A stretch of 15,760 nt of DNA from an uncultured Marinilabiliaceae bacterium (GCA_905235955.1 CAJONN010000018.1:1-15760); one strand, 5' to 3'. Positions 1 to 7,731 are shown, counted from the first letter of the stretch. A program made the numbers and translations. The notes: a model not told the origin generated them from the sequence alone.

Positions 1-1
1 G

Positions 2-307
2 ATAGCAGCATTTACCAAAGATGAACGCTACGATTACGAGGAGAGCCTGAAGAATTTCCGAGATATGTATAACACCATCTCATCCGCAGAAAGAAAAGGG
101 CGTGCAGAAGGAGAAGCAGAAGGTGAAGCAATTGGAATACAGAAAGGCGAAGCAATTGGAATGCAGAAGGGACGTGCGGAAGGACGTACGGAAGGCGAAC
201 GAGAAGCAACACTCCGCAATGCGAAGAAGATGAAAAATAAAGGCATCAGTGCTTCAGATATAGCAGATATAACAGGCTTGTCTATTGATGAAATCGAGAA
301 GTTGTAA
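2..307 (+). CDS. Rpn-family PD-(D/E)XK nuclease/transposase, C-terminal part
   Basis: This is the last ~101 residues of a gene that starts before the window; the open frame runs from base 2 to the TAA at 305-307. The segment AAFTKDERYDYEESLKNFRDM, then a Gly/Glu/Lys-rich repeat stretch (GRAEGEAEGEAIG...), then an end reading KNKGISASDIADITGLSIDEIEKL-stop, is the usual tail of Rpn-type recombination-promoting nucleases (PDDEXK_2 transposase family) of Bacteroidota. The last ~25 residues look like a small helix-turn-helix-like motif. The catalytic PD-(D/E)XK core would lie upstream and cannot be seen, so it is unknown whether the gene is intact. In the family these proteins promote RecA-independent recombination or act as DNA endonucleases, and they are often multicopy. 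There is no evident terminator after it, and it is probably unrelated to the genes downstream. Confidence 0.8.
   Translation: MAAFTKDERYDYEESLKNFRDMYNTISSAERKGRAEGEAEGEAIGIQKGEAIGMQKGRAEGRTEGEREATLRNAKKMKNKGISASDIADITGLSIDEIEKL
122..169 (+). repeat. 24-bp tandem repeat (2 copies) within the Rpn tail
   Basis: Bases 122-145 and 146-169 are two adjacent 24-bp copies differing at three positions, encoding GEAIGIQK and GEAIGMQK. They sit inside a longer run of four-residue units (Gly-x-x-Glu/Lys) from about base 104 to 207. The differences are third-base changes and one Ile/Met change, so this is a coding repeat expanded in frame. The run forms a flexible or helical charged linker before the C-terminal motif. 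Confidence 0.75.
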
Positions 308-381
308 GGATTATTTCGACTTACCTCACCATATAGTGGAACGAGATGGACTATAATGTCTACTTGCGAAATTTGCAATTG

Positions 382-389
382 TTATTTTG
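382..389 (+). promoter_or_regulatory. possible -7 element before the Omp85-like gene
   Basis: TTATTTTG matches the Bacteroidota -7 consensus TAnnTTTG at seven of eight bases if the second base is allowed to be T, and it is followed by CAC as is common. It lies 24 bases before the ATG at 414, giving a very short leader. No clear -33 TTTG occurs at the usual 19-21 base spacing; a TTG at 364-366 is about four bases too close. Confidence 0.35.
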
Positions 390-413
390 CACCCAGAAAA
401 ACAAAAATATACT

Positions 414-1715
414 ATGTATCGGGTAATACTTCTATTATTATTTCTGATAACAACAACACTTTTGGTGGCACAAACCGACACCACTACATTCAAAAAAACT
501 GGTTTTTCATTCGGTGCATTGCCCGCCATAGCTTACGACAGCGACCTCGGCTTCCAATACGGAGCACTCGCCAATATGTATTGGTATGGCAACGACTACC
601 CAAACTATCATCACTCACTCTACCTCGAATGTAGCCGATACACCGCTGGTACCTCGCTATTTCGAGCCTACTTCGATTCACGCAAACTAATACCACACAC
701 ACGTTTTACTGCCGACCTGACATCTATTACTGACTTAACCTGCGACTTCACTGGTTTTAATGGGCGCGAAACTCGCTATAACGCCAACTATACTGACCGC
801 AATAGCAATCAATATATAACAAGTATATTCTATGCTCACAAGCGCAATATGCTACGCGCTATGTTCAACGTCAAACAACCAATAAGAGATGGCAAACTAT
901 TTTGGCAACTTGGCACCAACATATACAAAATACGCATTGGTTCAGTCGAACGCAGCAAATTGCGCCACAGTGTACCCGACATAGAAAACGTATATGATAA
1001 ATATGTAGCATGGCACATTATCAAGCCATCTGAAGCTGATGGTGGTACAGACACATATCTGCGTGCTGGCTTGGGCATCGACAATCGAGATGCAGAAGCA
1101 TTCCCTACGCATGGTATCTGGACTGAAGTGTTATTGGCCATCGCACCACAGCAATTCTCATCTGATCATAACCAATACGGTCGCCTCACAATATATCATA
1201 GGCAATACTTTAGCCTCATAGAGCAACGCACCGTGATAGCCTATCGCATTGGTTGGCAACACAAACTATGGGGCAATATCCCATTTTACCTCTTGCCACA
1301 TTGGAACACAAGTGTATTAGGCGCAGCTACATCGCAAGGCTTAGGGGGTAGCAAAACTATGCGAGGTGTCGTCAGAAATCGCATTGTTGGCAACGGCTCA
1401 TTGCTCGCCAACATCGAATTAAGGCATATCTGGGGGCATCTCTACATCAAAAAACAAGACTTCTCTATTGGCACAAATCTCTTTACTGACTTAGGTATGG
1501 TGACGCAAAAATACAAAGTAGACCTTAGTGAAGTGCCTACTGATGAGTATGATACATATTTTACTGGCAAAACAGAAAAACTACATCAAAGTGTAGGCAT
1601 CGGACTAAAAATAGCCATGAACAGCAACTTTGTAATTTCAGCCGACTGGGGCAAAGCACTTAGCTCAAACGATGGCACATCTGGATTATACGTAACAATG
1701 AACTATCTATTTTAG
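414..1715 (+). CDS. Omp85-like (BamA/TamA-family) outer-membrane barrel protein without POTRA domains
   Basis: A 433-residue protein with a signal peptide: MYRV, then a hydrophobic core, ending near LVA-Q at about residue 20. The rest is rich in alternating aromatic/polar strands and ends in NYLF, a terminal Phe typical of barrels inserted by the BAM complex. Two marks of the Bac_surface_Ag (D15) fold are visible: DNRDAEAFPTHG at ~223-234, the usual 'DnRD..fPt.G' strand pair, and MRGVVRN...NIELR at ~316-337, a divergent form of the VRGF/Y loop motif. There is no room for POTRA domains before the barrel, so this is not BamA or TamA proper; export of a lipid or protein, or a plain porin-like role, are both possible. 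The ATG at 414 is preferred over a TTG at 387, because the signal peptide begins there and the upstream codons overlap the possible promoter. The gene has its own unit between Rpn and pnp. Confidence 0.75.
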   Translation: MYRVILLLLFLITTTLLVAQTDTTTFKKTGFSFGALPAIAYDSDLGFQYGALANMYWYGNDYPNYHHSLYLECSRYTAGTSLFRAYFDSRKLIPHTRFTADLTSITDLTCDFTGFNGRETRYNANYTDRNSNQYITSIFYAHKRNMLRAMFNVKQPIRDGKLFWQLGTNIYKIRIGSVERSKLRHSVPDIENVYDKYVAWHIIKPSEADGGTDTYLRAGLGIDNRDAEAFPTHGIWTEVLLAIAPQQFSSDHNQYGRLTIYHRQYFSLIEQRTVIAYRIGWQHKLWGNIPFYLLPHWNTSVLGAATSQGLGGSKTMRGVVRNRIVGNGSLLANIELRHIWGHLYIKKQDFSIGTNLFTDLGMVTQKYKVDLSEVPTDEYDTYFTGKTEKLHQSVGIGLKIAMNSNFVISADWGKALSSNDGTSGLYVTMNYLF

Positions 1716-1747
1716 TCTGCACCTATTTCGAGTTCTATAAATGTTTG

Positions 1748-1792
1748 AAACTATTTTTCTGTTTGAGCGAAGCGAGATAAGAAAAAGTTTTT
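1748..1792 (+). terminator. weak terminator-like hairpin after the Omp85-like gene
   Basis: AAACTATTTTTCT (1748-1760) pairs with AGAAAAAGTTT (1780-1790) over 11 base pairs with a two-base bulge, and TT follows. The loop (1761-1779) holds GAGCGAAGCGAG. The stem is A/T-rich and the U tract short, so termination strength is uncertain. It stands 32 bases after the stop codon. Confidence 0.4.
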
Positions 1793-1861
1793 AAATGAAA
1801 TAGCCGTGGTGCAAAAAACACTTTCTGTGCAATAAACAAAAATATTATCAATTATATTCAC

Positions 1862-1869
1862 TACCTTTG
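1862..1869 (+). promoter_or_regulatory. pnp promoter, -7 element
   Basis: TACCTTTG is a perfect match to the Bacteroidota -7 consensus TAnnTTTG. Transcription would start near 1876, leaving a leader of about 35 bases before the pnp ATG. The -33 region (around 1838-1842) is only A-rich, with no clear TTTG. Confidence 0.65.
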
Positions 1870-1910
1870 GCGCGATATTTTTATAGGTAAAAAAGAATTA
1901 ATAAAAAGTC

Positions 1911-4160
1911 ATGATTAAACCAACACCGATTGAAAAGGTAATTGACTTGGGTGATGGACGGACCATTACCATCGAGACAGGAAAATTGGCCAAGCAGGCC
2001 GACGGTGCTGTTATGGTAAAATGCGGTGGCACATATCTGCTCGCAGCCGTAACAAGTGCAAAAGAGGCAAAGCCCGATACCGACTTTATGCCACTTACCG
2101 TAGAATATAAAGAAAAATTTGCATCAGCCGGACGATTCCCCGGAGGCTTCACACGCCGCGAAGGTAGAGCATCTGATTATGAAATATTGATAGCTCGCCT
2201 CGTCGACCGTGCACTCCGCCCACTCTTCCCTGATGACTATCATGCCGACACGTTTGTAACCATCACACTCTTCTCGGCCGACGAAAACGTTATGCCCGAC
2301 TCACTCGCCGGATTGGCTGCATCAGCCGCCATTGCAGTGAGCGACATACCTTTCCACGGACCAATATCTGAAGTACGTGTGGCTCGCATCGACGGACAAT
2401 TCAAAATAAACCCATCGGCCAAAGAACTTGAACTTGCTGACCTCGACCTTATGGTTGCAGCCTCAGAGAAAGATATCAACATGGTTGAAGGCGAAATGAA
2501 AGAAGTTTCGGAAGATGTTATGCTCGAAGCTCTCAAATTTGCTCACGAAGCCATCAGAAAACAATGTAGAGCACAAGTTGAACTCGTTGAAGAACTGCGT
2601 AGCAAAGGCTTAGCAAAAGAAATACGCACATATTGCCACGAAGACAACGACGAAGACCTCCGCAAACTCGTACGCGAAGAGTGCTACCCCAAAGCATACG
2701 CAGTAGCATGTTCGGGCAACAAAAACAAAGCAGAACGTGGCGAAGCATTTGAAGCAATAGTTACAGAATTTATTGCCAACCACTATCCAGAAGGCTTTGA
2801 AGGCGAAATACCAGAAGCCAACATCAAACGCTATTATCATGATGTTGAACGCGATGCTGTGCGCCGTGCCATGCTTGATGAAGGCAAGCGTCTTGATGCT
2901 CGTGCAATGGACGAAATACGCCCAATATGGTGCGAAGTAGGCTACCTGCCCGGACCTCACGGCTCTGCCATCTTCACACGTGGCGAAACACAGTCGCTCT
3001 CTACCGTTACACTTGGTACCAAACTCGATGAAAAACTCATCGACGAAGCTACAGTGCAAGGTTCTGACCGATTCTTGCTCCACTACAACTTCCCACCATT
3101 CTCAACCAACGACCCTAAAGCGCCTAAAGGCGTCGGTCGTCGTGAGATAGGACACGGACACCTTGCAATGCGCGCACTCAAAAATATGATACCAGAAGAC
3201 ATCCCATACACAGTACGCGTAGTTTCTGATATATTGGAGTCAAACGGTTCATCATCAATGGCTACCGTATGTGCAGGTACATTGGCACTGATGGATGCTG
3301 GTGTCAAAATAAAGAAACCTGTTGCTGGTATAGCTATGGGCTTGATATCTGACGATAAATCAGATAAATATTGTGTGCTCTCTGATATCTTGGGTGATGA
3401 AGACCACCTTGGCGATATGGACTTCAAGGTAACTGGTACTCGTGATGGTATCACAGCTACACAGATGGACATAAAGATTGATGGTTTGCGCTATGAAGTG
3501 CTTGAAAAAGCATTGCAACAAGCCAAACAAGGTCGACTCCACATACTTGATCTCATAGAAGAAACCATACCAGCACCACGCGAAGACTACAAGCCACACG
3601 TGCCACGTATAGAATTGATAACCATACCAAAAGACTTCATAGGAGCAGTAATAGGTCCGGGTGGCAAAATAATACAAGAGATACAAGCTACTACCAACAC
3701 TGTTATCAATATAGAAGAAGAAGGCAATATTGGCAAAGTAAGTATTGCATCGTCAAACAAAGCTGACATTGAAGCAGCTAAAGACCGAATCAATACCATT
3801 TGCGCAGTGCCAGAAGTTGGCAAAGTATACAAAGGTAAAGTGAAATCACTTTTGGCATTTGGTGCCTTTGTAGAAATATTGCCGGGTAAAGACGGTTTGC
3901 TCCACGTGAGCGAAATAGACTGGAAGCGCATTGACGACCCAGCCGACGTGCTCAAAGAGGGTGATGAGCTTGAAGTATTGCTCAAAGAGATTGACGAGAA
4001 GACAGGCAAGTTGCGCTTGTCGCTCCGCGACCTCAAACCAAAACCAGAAGGCTACGTAGAGCCACAGCCACGCGAACGTCGTCCACAGGGTGAACGCGGT
4101 CAGCGCAGAGAAGGTGGCGAACGTCGTCCGCAAGGTGAGCGCCGTCAGCGTCGCGAATAA
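1911..4160 (+). CDS. pnp: polynucleotide phosphorylase (PNPase)
   Basis: A 749-residue cytoplasmic 3'-to-5' exoribonuclease that uses phosphate to release nucleoside diphosphates from RNA; in the family it acts as a trimer. Domains in order: first RNase PH-like domain (~5-225) with [13 protein letters not shown] at 74-86; helical domain (~230-320); second RNase PH domain (~325-545) with [11 protein letters not shown] at 446-456 and [11 protein letters not shown] at 495-505. Its aspartates at ~498 and 504 align with the metal-binding pair of the E. coli enzyme. Then come a KH domain (~565-630) with the GPGGK loop at 582-586, an S1 domain (~636-707), and an Arg/Gly/Glu/Gln-rich tail from ~720. 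The tail contains a duplicated 13-residue unit. The ATG at 1911 is preceded by an A-rich leader, and the N-terminus matches the family. Own promoter and terminator make it monocistronic here. It is longer than the E. coli enzyme (711) mainly because of the tail. Confidence 0.97.
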   Translation: MIKPTPIEKVIDLGDGRTITIETGKLAKQADGAVMVKCGGTYLLAAVTSAKEAKPDTDFMPLTVEYKEKFASAGRFPGGFTRREGRASDYEILIARLVDRALRPLFPDDYHADTFVTITLFSADENVMPDSLAGLAASAAIAVSDIPFHGPISEVRVARIDGQFKINPSAKELELADLDLMVAASEKDINMVEGEMKEVSEDVMLEALKFAHEAIRKQCRAQVELVEELRSKGLAKEIRTYCHEDNDEDLRKLVREECYPKAYAVACSGNKNKAERGEAFEAIVTEFIANHYPEGFEGEIPEANIKRYYHDVERDAVRRAMLDEGKRLDARAMDEIRPIWCEVGYLPGPHGSAIFTRGETQSLSTVTLGTKLDEKLIDEATVQGSDRFLLHYNFPPFSTNDPKAPKGVGRREIGHGHLAMRALKNMIPEDIPYTVRVVSDILESNGSSSMATVCAGTLALMDAGVKIKKPVAGIAMGLISDDKSDKYCVLSDILGDEDHLGDMDFKVTGTRDGITATQMDIKIDGLRYEVLEKALQQAKQGRLHILDLIEETIPAPREDYKPHVPRIELITIPKDFIGAVIGPGGKIIQEIQATTNTVINIEEEGNIGKVSIASSNKADIEAAKDRINTICAVPEVGKVYKGKVKSLLAFGAFVEILPGKDGLLHVSEIDWKRIDDPADVLKEGDELEVLLKEIDEKTGKLRLSLRDLKPKPEGYVEPQPRERRPQGERGQRREGGERRPQGERRQRRE
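4074..4157 (+). repeat. 39-bp direct repeat in the 3' end of pnp
   Basis: Bases 4074-4112 and 4119-4157 match at about 32 of 39 positions, separated by six bases encoding Gly-Gly. They encode [13 protein letters not shown] and [13 protein letters not shown], the final residues of PNPase. Most differences are silent, suggesting an older in-frame duplication kept under protein-level selection. Confidence 0.8.
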
Positions 4161-4187
4161 GTACTTTGGTACATAGTTAATAGCAAA

Positions 4188-4227
4188 AATACGGTTCGGT
4201 TTTGAAAGACTGAGCCGTATTTTTTTT
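4188..4227 (+). terminator. intrinsic terminator of pnp
   Basis: AATACGGTTCGGT (4188-4200) pairs with ACTGAGCCGTATT (4209-4221) over 13 base pairs, two of them G-U, around the eight-base loop TTTGAAAG. A run of T (4220-4227) follows, and an A tract precedes the stem. It begins 27 bases after the pnp stop. Confidence 0.88.
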
Positions 4228-4345
4228 ATATAGCTCAAATTTCCGTGAAGTAGTCTTGAAGTGGTGAACGATTATAAACAAAGTGTTTTTGAACGGAAAA
4301 GTATGTGCTATTAGTTGAAATGTTGGTGATATTTATTCTATTTAC

Positions 4346-4371
4346 ACTTGTTTGAAAATAAACAAATAAGT
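4346..4371. repeat. small inverted repeat upstream of the receptor promoter
   Basis: ACTTGTTT (4346-4353), loop GAAAAT, AAACAA (4360-4365), a two-base AT bulge, then AAGT (4368-4371). It gives up to ten base pairs and lies about 50 bases upstream of the -7 element. It could be an operator for control of the receptor gene, but A/T-rich sequence makes such pairings common by chance. Confidence 0.3.
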
Positions 4372-4423
4372 AAATTTTAACAATTTTTACAACAGCGAAA
4401 AGCATTATAAAACAATAAATTAG

Positions 4424-4431
4424 TAATTTTG
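4424..4431 (+). promoter_or_regulatory. promoter of the TonB-dependent receptor gene, -7 element
   Basis: TAATTTTG matches TAnnTTTG exactly and is followed by CAC. It predicts a start near 4438 and a leader of about 85 bases. No good -33 TTTG is seen 19-21 bases upstream. Confidence 0.6.
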
Positions 4432-4525
4432 CACACGAAATCGATGCAACTAACGTTTTATGAAAAAGTATTTCCCAGTTTTTTATACCGAGTAGAATTA
4501 TAAAAATACCCATCAAGCTGAGGAT

Positions 4526-7500
4526 ATGAAATTAAAATTAATTGCATTGTCGCTAATGGCAATGGTATTTAGCTACAATGCTGAGGCTCAAAGAAATTTG
4601 TCAAAGGAACAAATTCTGAACATGACAACTGAAGAGTTGTCAGAATTGCCACTTGAAGATTTGATGCAAGCAGTTGAAACATTGGGAGTTAGTAGTGTTG
4701 ATGAACTCTTTGCACTCATTATGAACAAAAACGTAAGTTCGGCATCGAAAGAGGAGGAAGATTCGTTTACATCGCCACTTTCAACTACTGTAATAACCAA
4801 AGCCGAAATGCGTACCTATGGTATTTCTACCATCGAAGAAGCCTTCCGCCTTATTCCGGGTATGATAGTAACTGAAAAAACTAACGGCATTTACGACATA
4901 CAAATGCGTGGTTTGAACAATATACCAGACAACAACACATTGCTTTATACCGAAAATGCCAACATTCTTATAATGGTTGATGGTCGCCAAATACGCAACT
5001 GCGTGATGGGTGCGCTCACAATGGAAATGATACCTATTGCCATTGAAGATGTAGAGCGCATAGAGGTAGTGCGTGGCGCATGTGGCGCACTCTATGGCTC
5101 CAACGCAGTAAATGGCGTGATAAACATCATTACATCCAAGCCTGACTCTGAAGATAGCATAGTTTCTGGCAGTATGCAAATGGGCAACAACAGCACCTAT
5201 ATCACTGAAGTTGCACTGCGCAAATCGTGGATAAATGGCAAGTTGTCAGCTGGTCTTACATTCAACATTCAGCACCGTGACAGAGACAACAATGATTTAT
5301 ATGTATTGCCAAACCCTAATCAATATATTGTTGCTGACGCAGAGCTAAGAGAACACACTATAAGTTCTGATGATATATATGGCAACGTAGCCAATGGTTA
5401 TTTGCAAAAAACAAATGGAGAGGTAATCGATATCAATAAGCAAGCCATTTCGATAGCCAATGGTGGTTGGATCCCGGCAAAAGATTTAGAGCATTTGCGC
5501 ACATTCATTGCCACATCAAAGCCACTACAAGCCATAGGTATATTAGATGGCAATGAAGGCGACAAAGCCTACATAACCTACAACTCAATAGAGCCTGAGG
5601 TGACAGCCCAAAATATGTTCTCTGATCCAAATATGTCGCGCCAAACATTTGGTGTCAACGGTTACATCAGCTTTGTACCAAACGCCAATATTCGCTTTGA
5701 TATCAGCGGAGGCTACGGACAATCAAAGGCACTTTCATCGGCAATGAGAGCATCTGTAGTGTCGCTCAATCAACGCAAATCAGAAAATGGCTATTTCAAC
5801 CTCAACTCACGCATATATGGTTTGCAGCTCAACTTTGGCTATGAAGCTGGTCCGCAAGACTACGCAGTAGGTGTTCCGGGCTACAAAATATGGCACAATA
5901 TGATGAACGGCAATGCTGAATATACTTTCAAAGTAGCCGGCTTCTCTATCAAACCAGCCTTCGATTTTCAGTGGGCAAAATATACAGACTACTTGCCAGT
6001 GTTCAACGATGCTAACTACGCACAAAGTGGCAACTACACATGGCACTACGAGAAAGATGCTGACGTTCCGGCCGACAGCTATAGCCGACTCTACGGCTTC
6101 CTCAATGGCTCGGCTACACTTTATGCTATAGCTCCAAGTGTTCGCCTCGATTACAAAATTGCTGGTGTCAGACTGATAGGTGCATTCCGAACCGACAAAA
6201 CAAACACACCTGATAAGTGGAACAACTCATGGCAATTTGCAGCCAACTATAGCATCAACAACAACAACTTCATTCGCCTCGTCTACGGACGCTCAAATCG
6301 TGGCGCTACACTAATCAATACAAATATCAACTATCAATGGCTTTGTACCAACAAATCGCCTGAAAGAGAGATATTTGTAGGCAATAAAGATGCAGATCTT
6401 GTGCAAATAGACAACATAGAACTCGGCTACCGTTGGAAACCTACACAAAACGTAATAGTTGATGCAGAACTCTACTATTCGCACTCTAAAAACTATGGTG
6501 CACTTACAAGTACACAAACTATGATGGCAACCGAAATGACTACGATAGCTAATGTTATAACCGAATATATGCCACAGATAATGGGTGCTTATAAGACATT
6601 AGCAGCGCAAGGAACACCGAATACAGTGATATACAACGTCATGAGTGGACTTAGTAGGCAAGCTGGTGCTCAGATAGATGCAGGACTTGAAACTCGTACA
6701 TATTCTAAATACGTCAACCTGCCTTATAAAGCAAACCAAATGGGATTGAGCCTCAATGTAGACTGGATTATTTCGCCTAAGCTCATTGCTAAGATAAACG
6801 CCAACGTGCAACAAACCACTATAAACAACTATTATGAATATAGCAAAAATGCTCAGATAGCACAGCAAATGGGCATGGCACAAAGGATATCGAACCAAAC
6901 ACTATTGAGCGAAAATAATATAATAATTGACATTGTCAATGCAGCGCTCACCTATACCCAATCGTATGAAGAGGCAGTGCAATTGCTTGACCACATGATG
7001 CAGCCAGCATATTACAACGTGTTTGAGGAGAACATAGGTTGGAACAATATGAACGAAGATGAACGCAATGCAGTGCTCAACGACCTATATAATGCAGGCG
7101 TAAGATATCAGCCTTATGGCGATGTTGAGAACCCAATGTCAATGTATTATGCAATAAAATATAACATCGACTTGCAAGGTAGCGAGATGTATTTTGGTAG
7201 CTGGTATGCCGAGCCATACATTACACGCAACAACCACAAACACAAAGCTACTCCAACAGCCTACGGCATGATAGGTCTTATCTATCGACCATTGAACGTT
7301 GTAAATATTTCAGCTTTTGGCAACTTCATAGGCAAGCGCACCTACGCTACTGAATATGGCTCTGAAGAGTTGAACAACAGATTTACACTCAACCTGAAAG
7401 CTGGTTATAACCCAACAAGTAAGATGGAGATATACTTCAACGCTCACAACTTGTTCAACAACAAGAAACAAGAATTTATCTACACTGACAAAATTGGTGG

Positions 7501-7534
7501 CATATACACCGTAGGTATCAACTTCTCGCTCTGA
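4526..7534 (+). CDS. TonB-dependent outer-membrane receptor with plug domain
   Basis: A 1002-residue outer-membrane transporter; substrate unknown. The signal peptide (1-21) ends in AEA before Gln22. Residues ~22-82 form an acidic, helix-prone extension, then NVSSASKEEEDSF, the form seen before the plug in a Bacteroidota receptor group (elsewhere 'LMN..VtsaSKk.E'). The plug (~83-205) shows SPLSTTVITKAEM, GISTIEEAFRLIPGM, DIQMRGLNN, MVDGRQ, RIEVVRGACGALYGSNAVNG and VINIIT. The barrel follows to a C-terminal strand IYTVGINFSL. There is no carboxypeptidase-like N-terminal domain and no SusD-like partner beside it, so it is not a standard SusC. It looks closer to the CirA/BtuB type that imports a siderophore, haem or cobalamin. 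Barrel segments at ~295-370, ~660-715 and ~771-871 are helix-rich insertions, probably external loops. A GAGGAT just before the ATG may be a weak ribosome site. Monocistronic, with its own promoter and terminator. Confidence 0.9.
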   Translation: MKLKLIALSLMAMVFSYNAEAQRNLSKEQILNMTTEELSELPLEDLMQAVETLGVSSVDELFALIMNKNVSSASKEEEDSFTSPLSTTVITKAEMRTYGISTIEEAFRLIPGMIVTEKTNGIYDIQMRGLNNIPDNNTLLYTENANILIMVDGRQIRNCVMGALTMEMIPIAIEDVERIEVVRGACGALYGSNAVNGVINIITSKPDSEDSIVSGSMQMGNNSTYITEVALRKSWINGKLSAGLTFNIQHRDRDNNDLYVLPNPNQYIVADAELREHTISSDDIYGNVANGYLQKTNGEVIDINKQAISIANGGWIPAKDLEHLRTFIATSKPLQAIGILDGNEGDKAYITYNSIEPEVTAQNMFSDPNMSRQTFGVNGYISFVPNANIRFDISGGYGQSKALSSAMRASVVSLNQRKSENGYFNLNSRIYGLQLNFGYEAGPQDYAVGVPGYKIWHNMMNGNAEYTFKVAGFSIKPAFDFQWAKYTDYLPVFNDANYAQSGNYTWHYEKDADVPADSYSRLYGFLNGSATLYAIAPSVRLDYKIAGVRLIGAFRTDKTNTPDKWNNSWQFAANYSINNNNFIRLVYGRSNRGATLINTNINYQWLCTNKSPEREIFVGNKDADLVQIDNIELGYRWKPTQNVIVDAELYYSHSKNYGALTSTQTMMATEMTTIANVITEYMPQIMGAYKTLAAQGTPNTVIYNVMSGLSRQAGAQIDAGLETRTYSKYVNLPYKANQMGLSLNVDWIISPKLIAKINANVQQTTINNYYEYSKNAQIAQQMGMAQRISNQTLLSENNIIIDIVNAALTYTQSYEEAVQLLDHMMQPAYYNVFEENIGWNNMNEDERNAVLNDLYNAGVRYQPYGDVENPMSMYYAIKYNIDLQGSEMYFGSWYAEPYITRNNHKHKATPTAYGMIGLIYRPLNVVNISAFGNFIGKRTYATEYGSEELNNRFTLNLKAGYNPTSKMEIYFNAHNLFNNKKQEFIYTDKIGGIYTVGINFSL

Positions 7535-7578
7535 TACGACAATAGTTTAGACTTATAGGTTAAAATATATATATGTAG

Positions 7579-7615
7579 AAAAGGCTACTCGGTTTGAAGC
7601 TGGGTGGTCTTTTTT
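7579..7615 (+). terminator. intrinsic terminator of the receptor gene
   Basis: AAAAGGCTACTCGG (7579-7592) pairs with CTGGGTGGTCTTTT (7600-7613) over 14 base pairs including four G-U pairs, around the loop TTTGAAG. A T run (7610-7615) follows. It begins 45 bases after the receptor stop codon. Confidence 0.85.
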
Positions 7616-7671
7616 GCTTGTATAATTGTATATAAAAATCTGTCATCTTTTTATTATTTGGTAATTTAGAC

Positions 7672-7679
7672 TACCTTTG
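7672..7679 (+). promoter_or_regulatory. promoter of the activase gene (probably activase-kinase operon), -7 element
   Basis: TACCTTTG is an exact match to the Bacteroidota -7 consensus, inside CTACCTTTG, the same nine bases as at the pnp promoter. It predicts a start near 7686 and a leader of about 45 bases. A TTTG at 7657-7660 is too close (11 bases) to serve as a standard -33 element. Confidence 0.6.
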
Positions 7680-7731
7680 TCCCTCTAAATGTCTATTTGC
7701 ACATTATTTTACATAAATCAAAGCATTACGA

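Larger units (their letters stand above)
4228..4525 (+). other. intergenic region and leader upstream of the TonB-dependent receptor
   Basis: No gene is visible in this A/T-rich gap. It contains an inverted repeat at 4346-4371 and a -7 element at 4424-4431, then a leader of roughly 85 bases. The leader holds an A/T-only pairing possibility (TTTTTATA near 4483 with TATAAAAA near 4500). I looked for a cobalamin-type or other familiar riboswitch core and did not recognise one. Confidence 0.6.

Noticed and set aside
1..307. Rpn tail as evidence of an insertion sequence boundary in the window
   Set aside because: No terminal inverted repeats or target duplication are seen, and Rpn-family genes are usually not flanked by such ends.
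387..413. TTG start at 387 giving a 442-residue version of the Omp85-like protein
   Set aside because: It would place MHPEKQKYT before the signal peptide, and the TTG lies inside the possible -7 element. The ATG at 414 starts directly at a normal signal sequence.
1811..1835. Repeated GTGCAA motif upstream of pnp as a regulatory site
   Set aside because: Two six-base copies in A-rich sequence are expected by chance, and they do not form a palindrome or stable hairpin.
2610..3686. Long antisense frames across pnp (for example 2610-3083, 3083-3472 and 3587-4036 on the - strand)
   Set aside because: They are mirror frames of a strongly conserved gene, with low-complexity aromatic/Cys-rich or Ser-rich translations and no recognisable domain.
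4440..4525. A riboswitch in the leader of the TonB-dependent receptor gene
   Set aside because: The ~85-base leader shows only A/T pairings. No cobalamin, TPP or other familiar conserved core was recognised, and it is short for a cobalamin riboswitch.
4526..7534. SusC-type glycan transporter
   Set aside because: There is no carboxypeptidase-like N-terminal domain and no SusD-like gene downstream; a terminator closes the unit right after the receptor.
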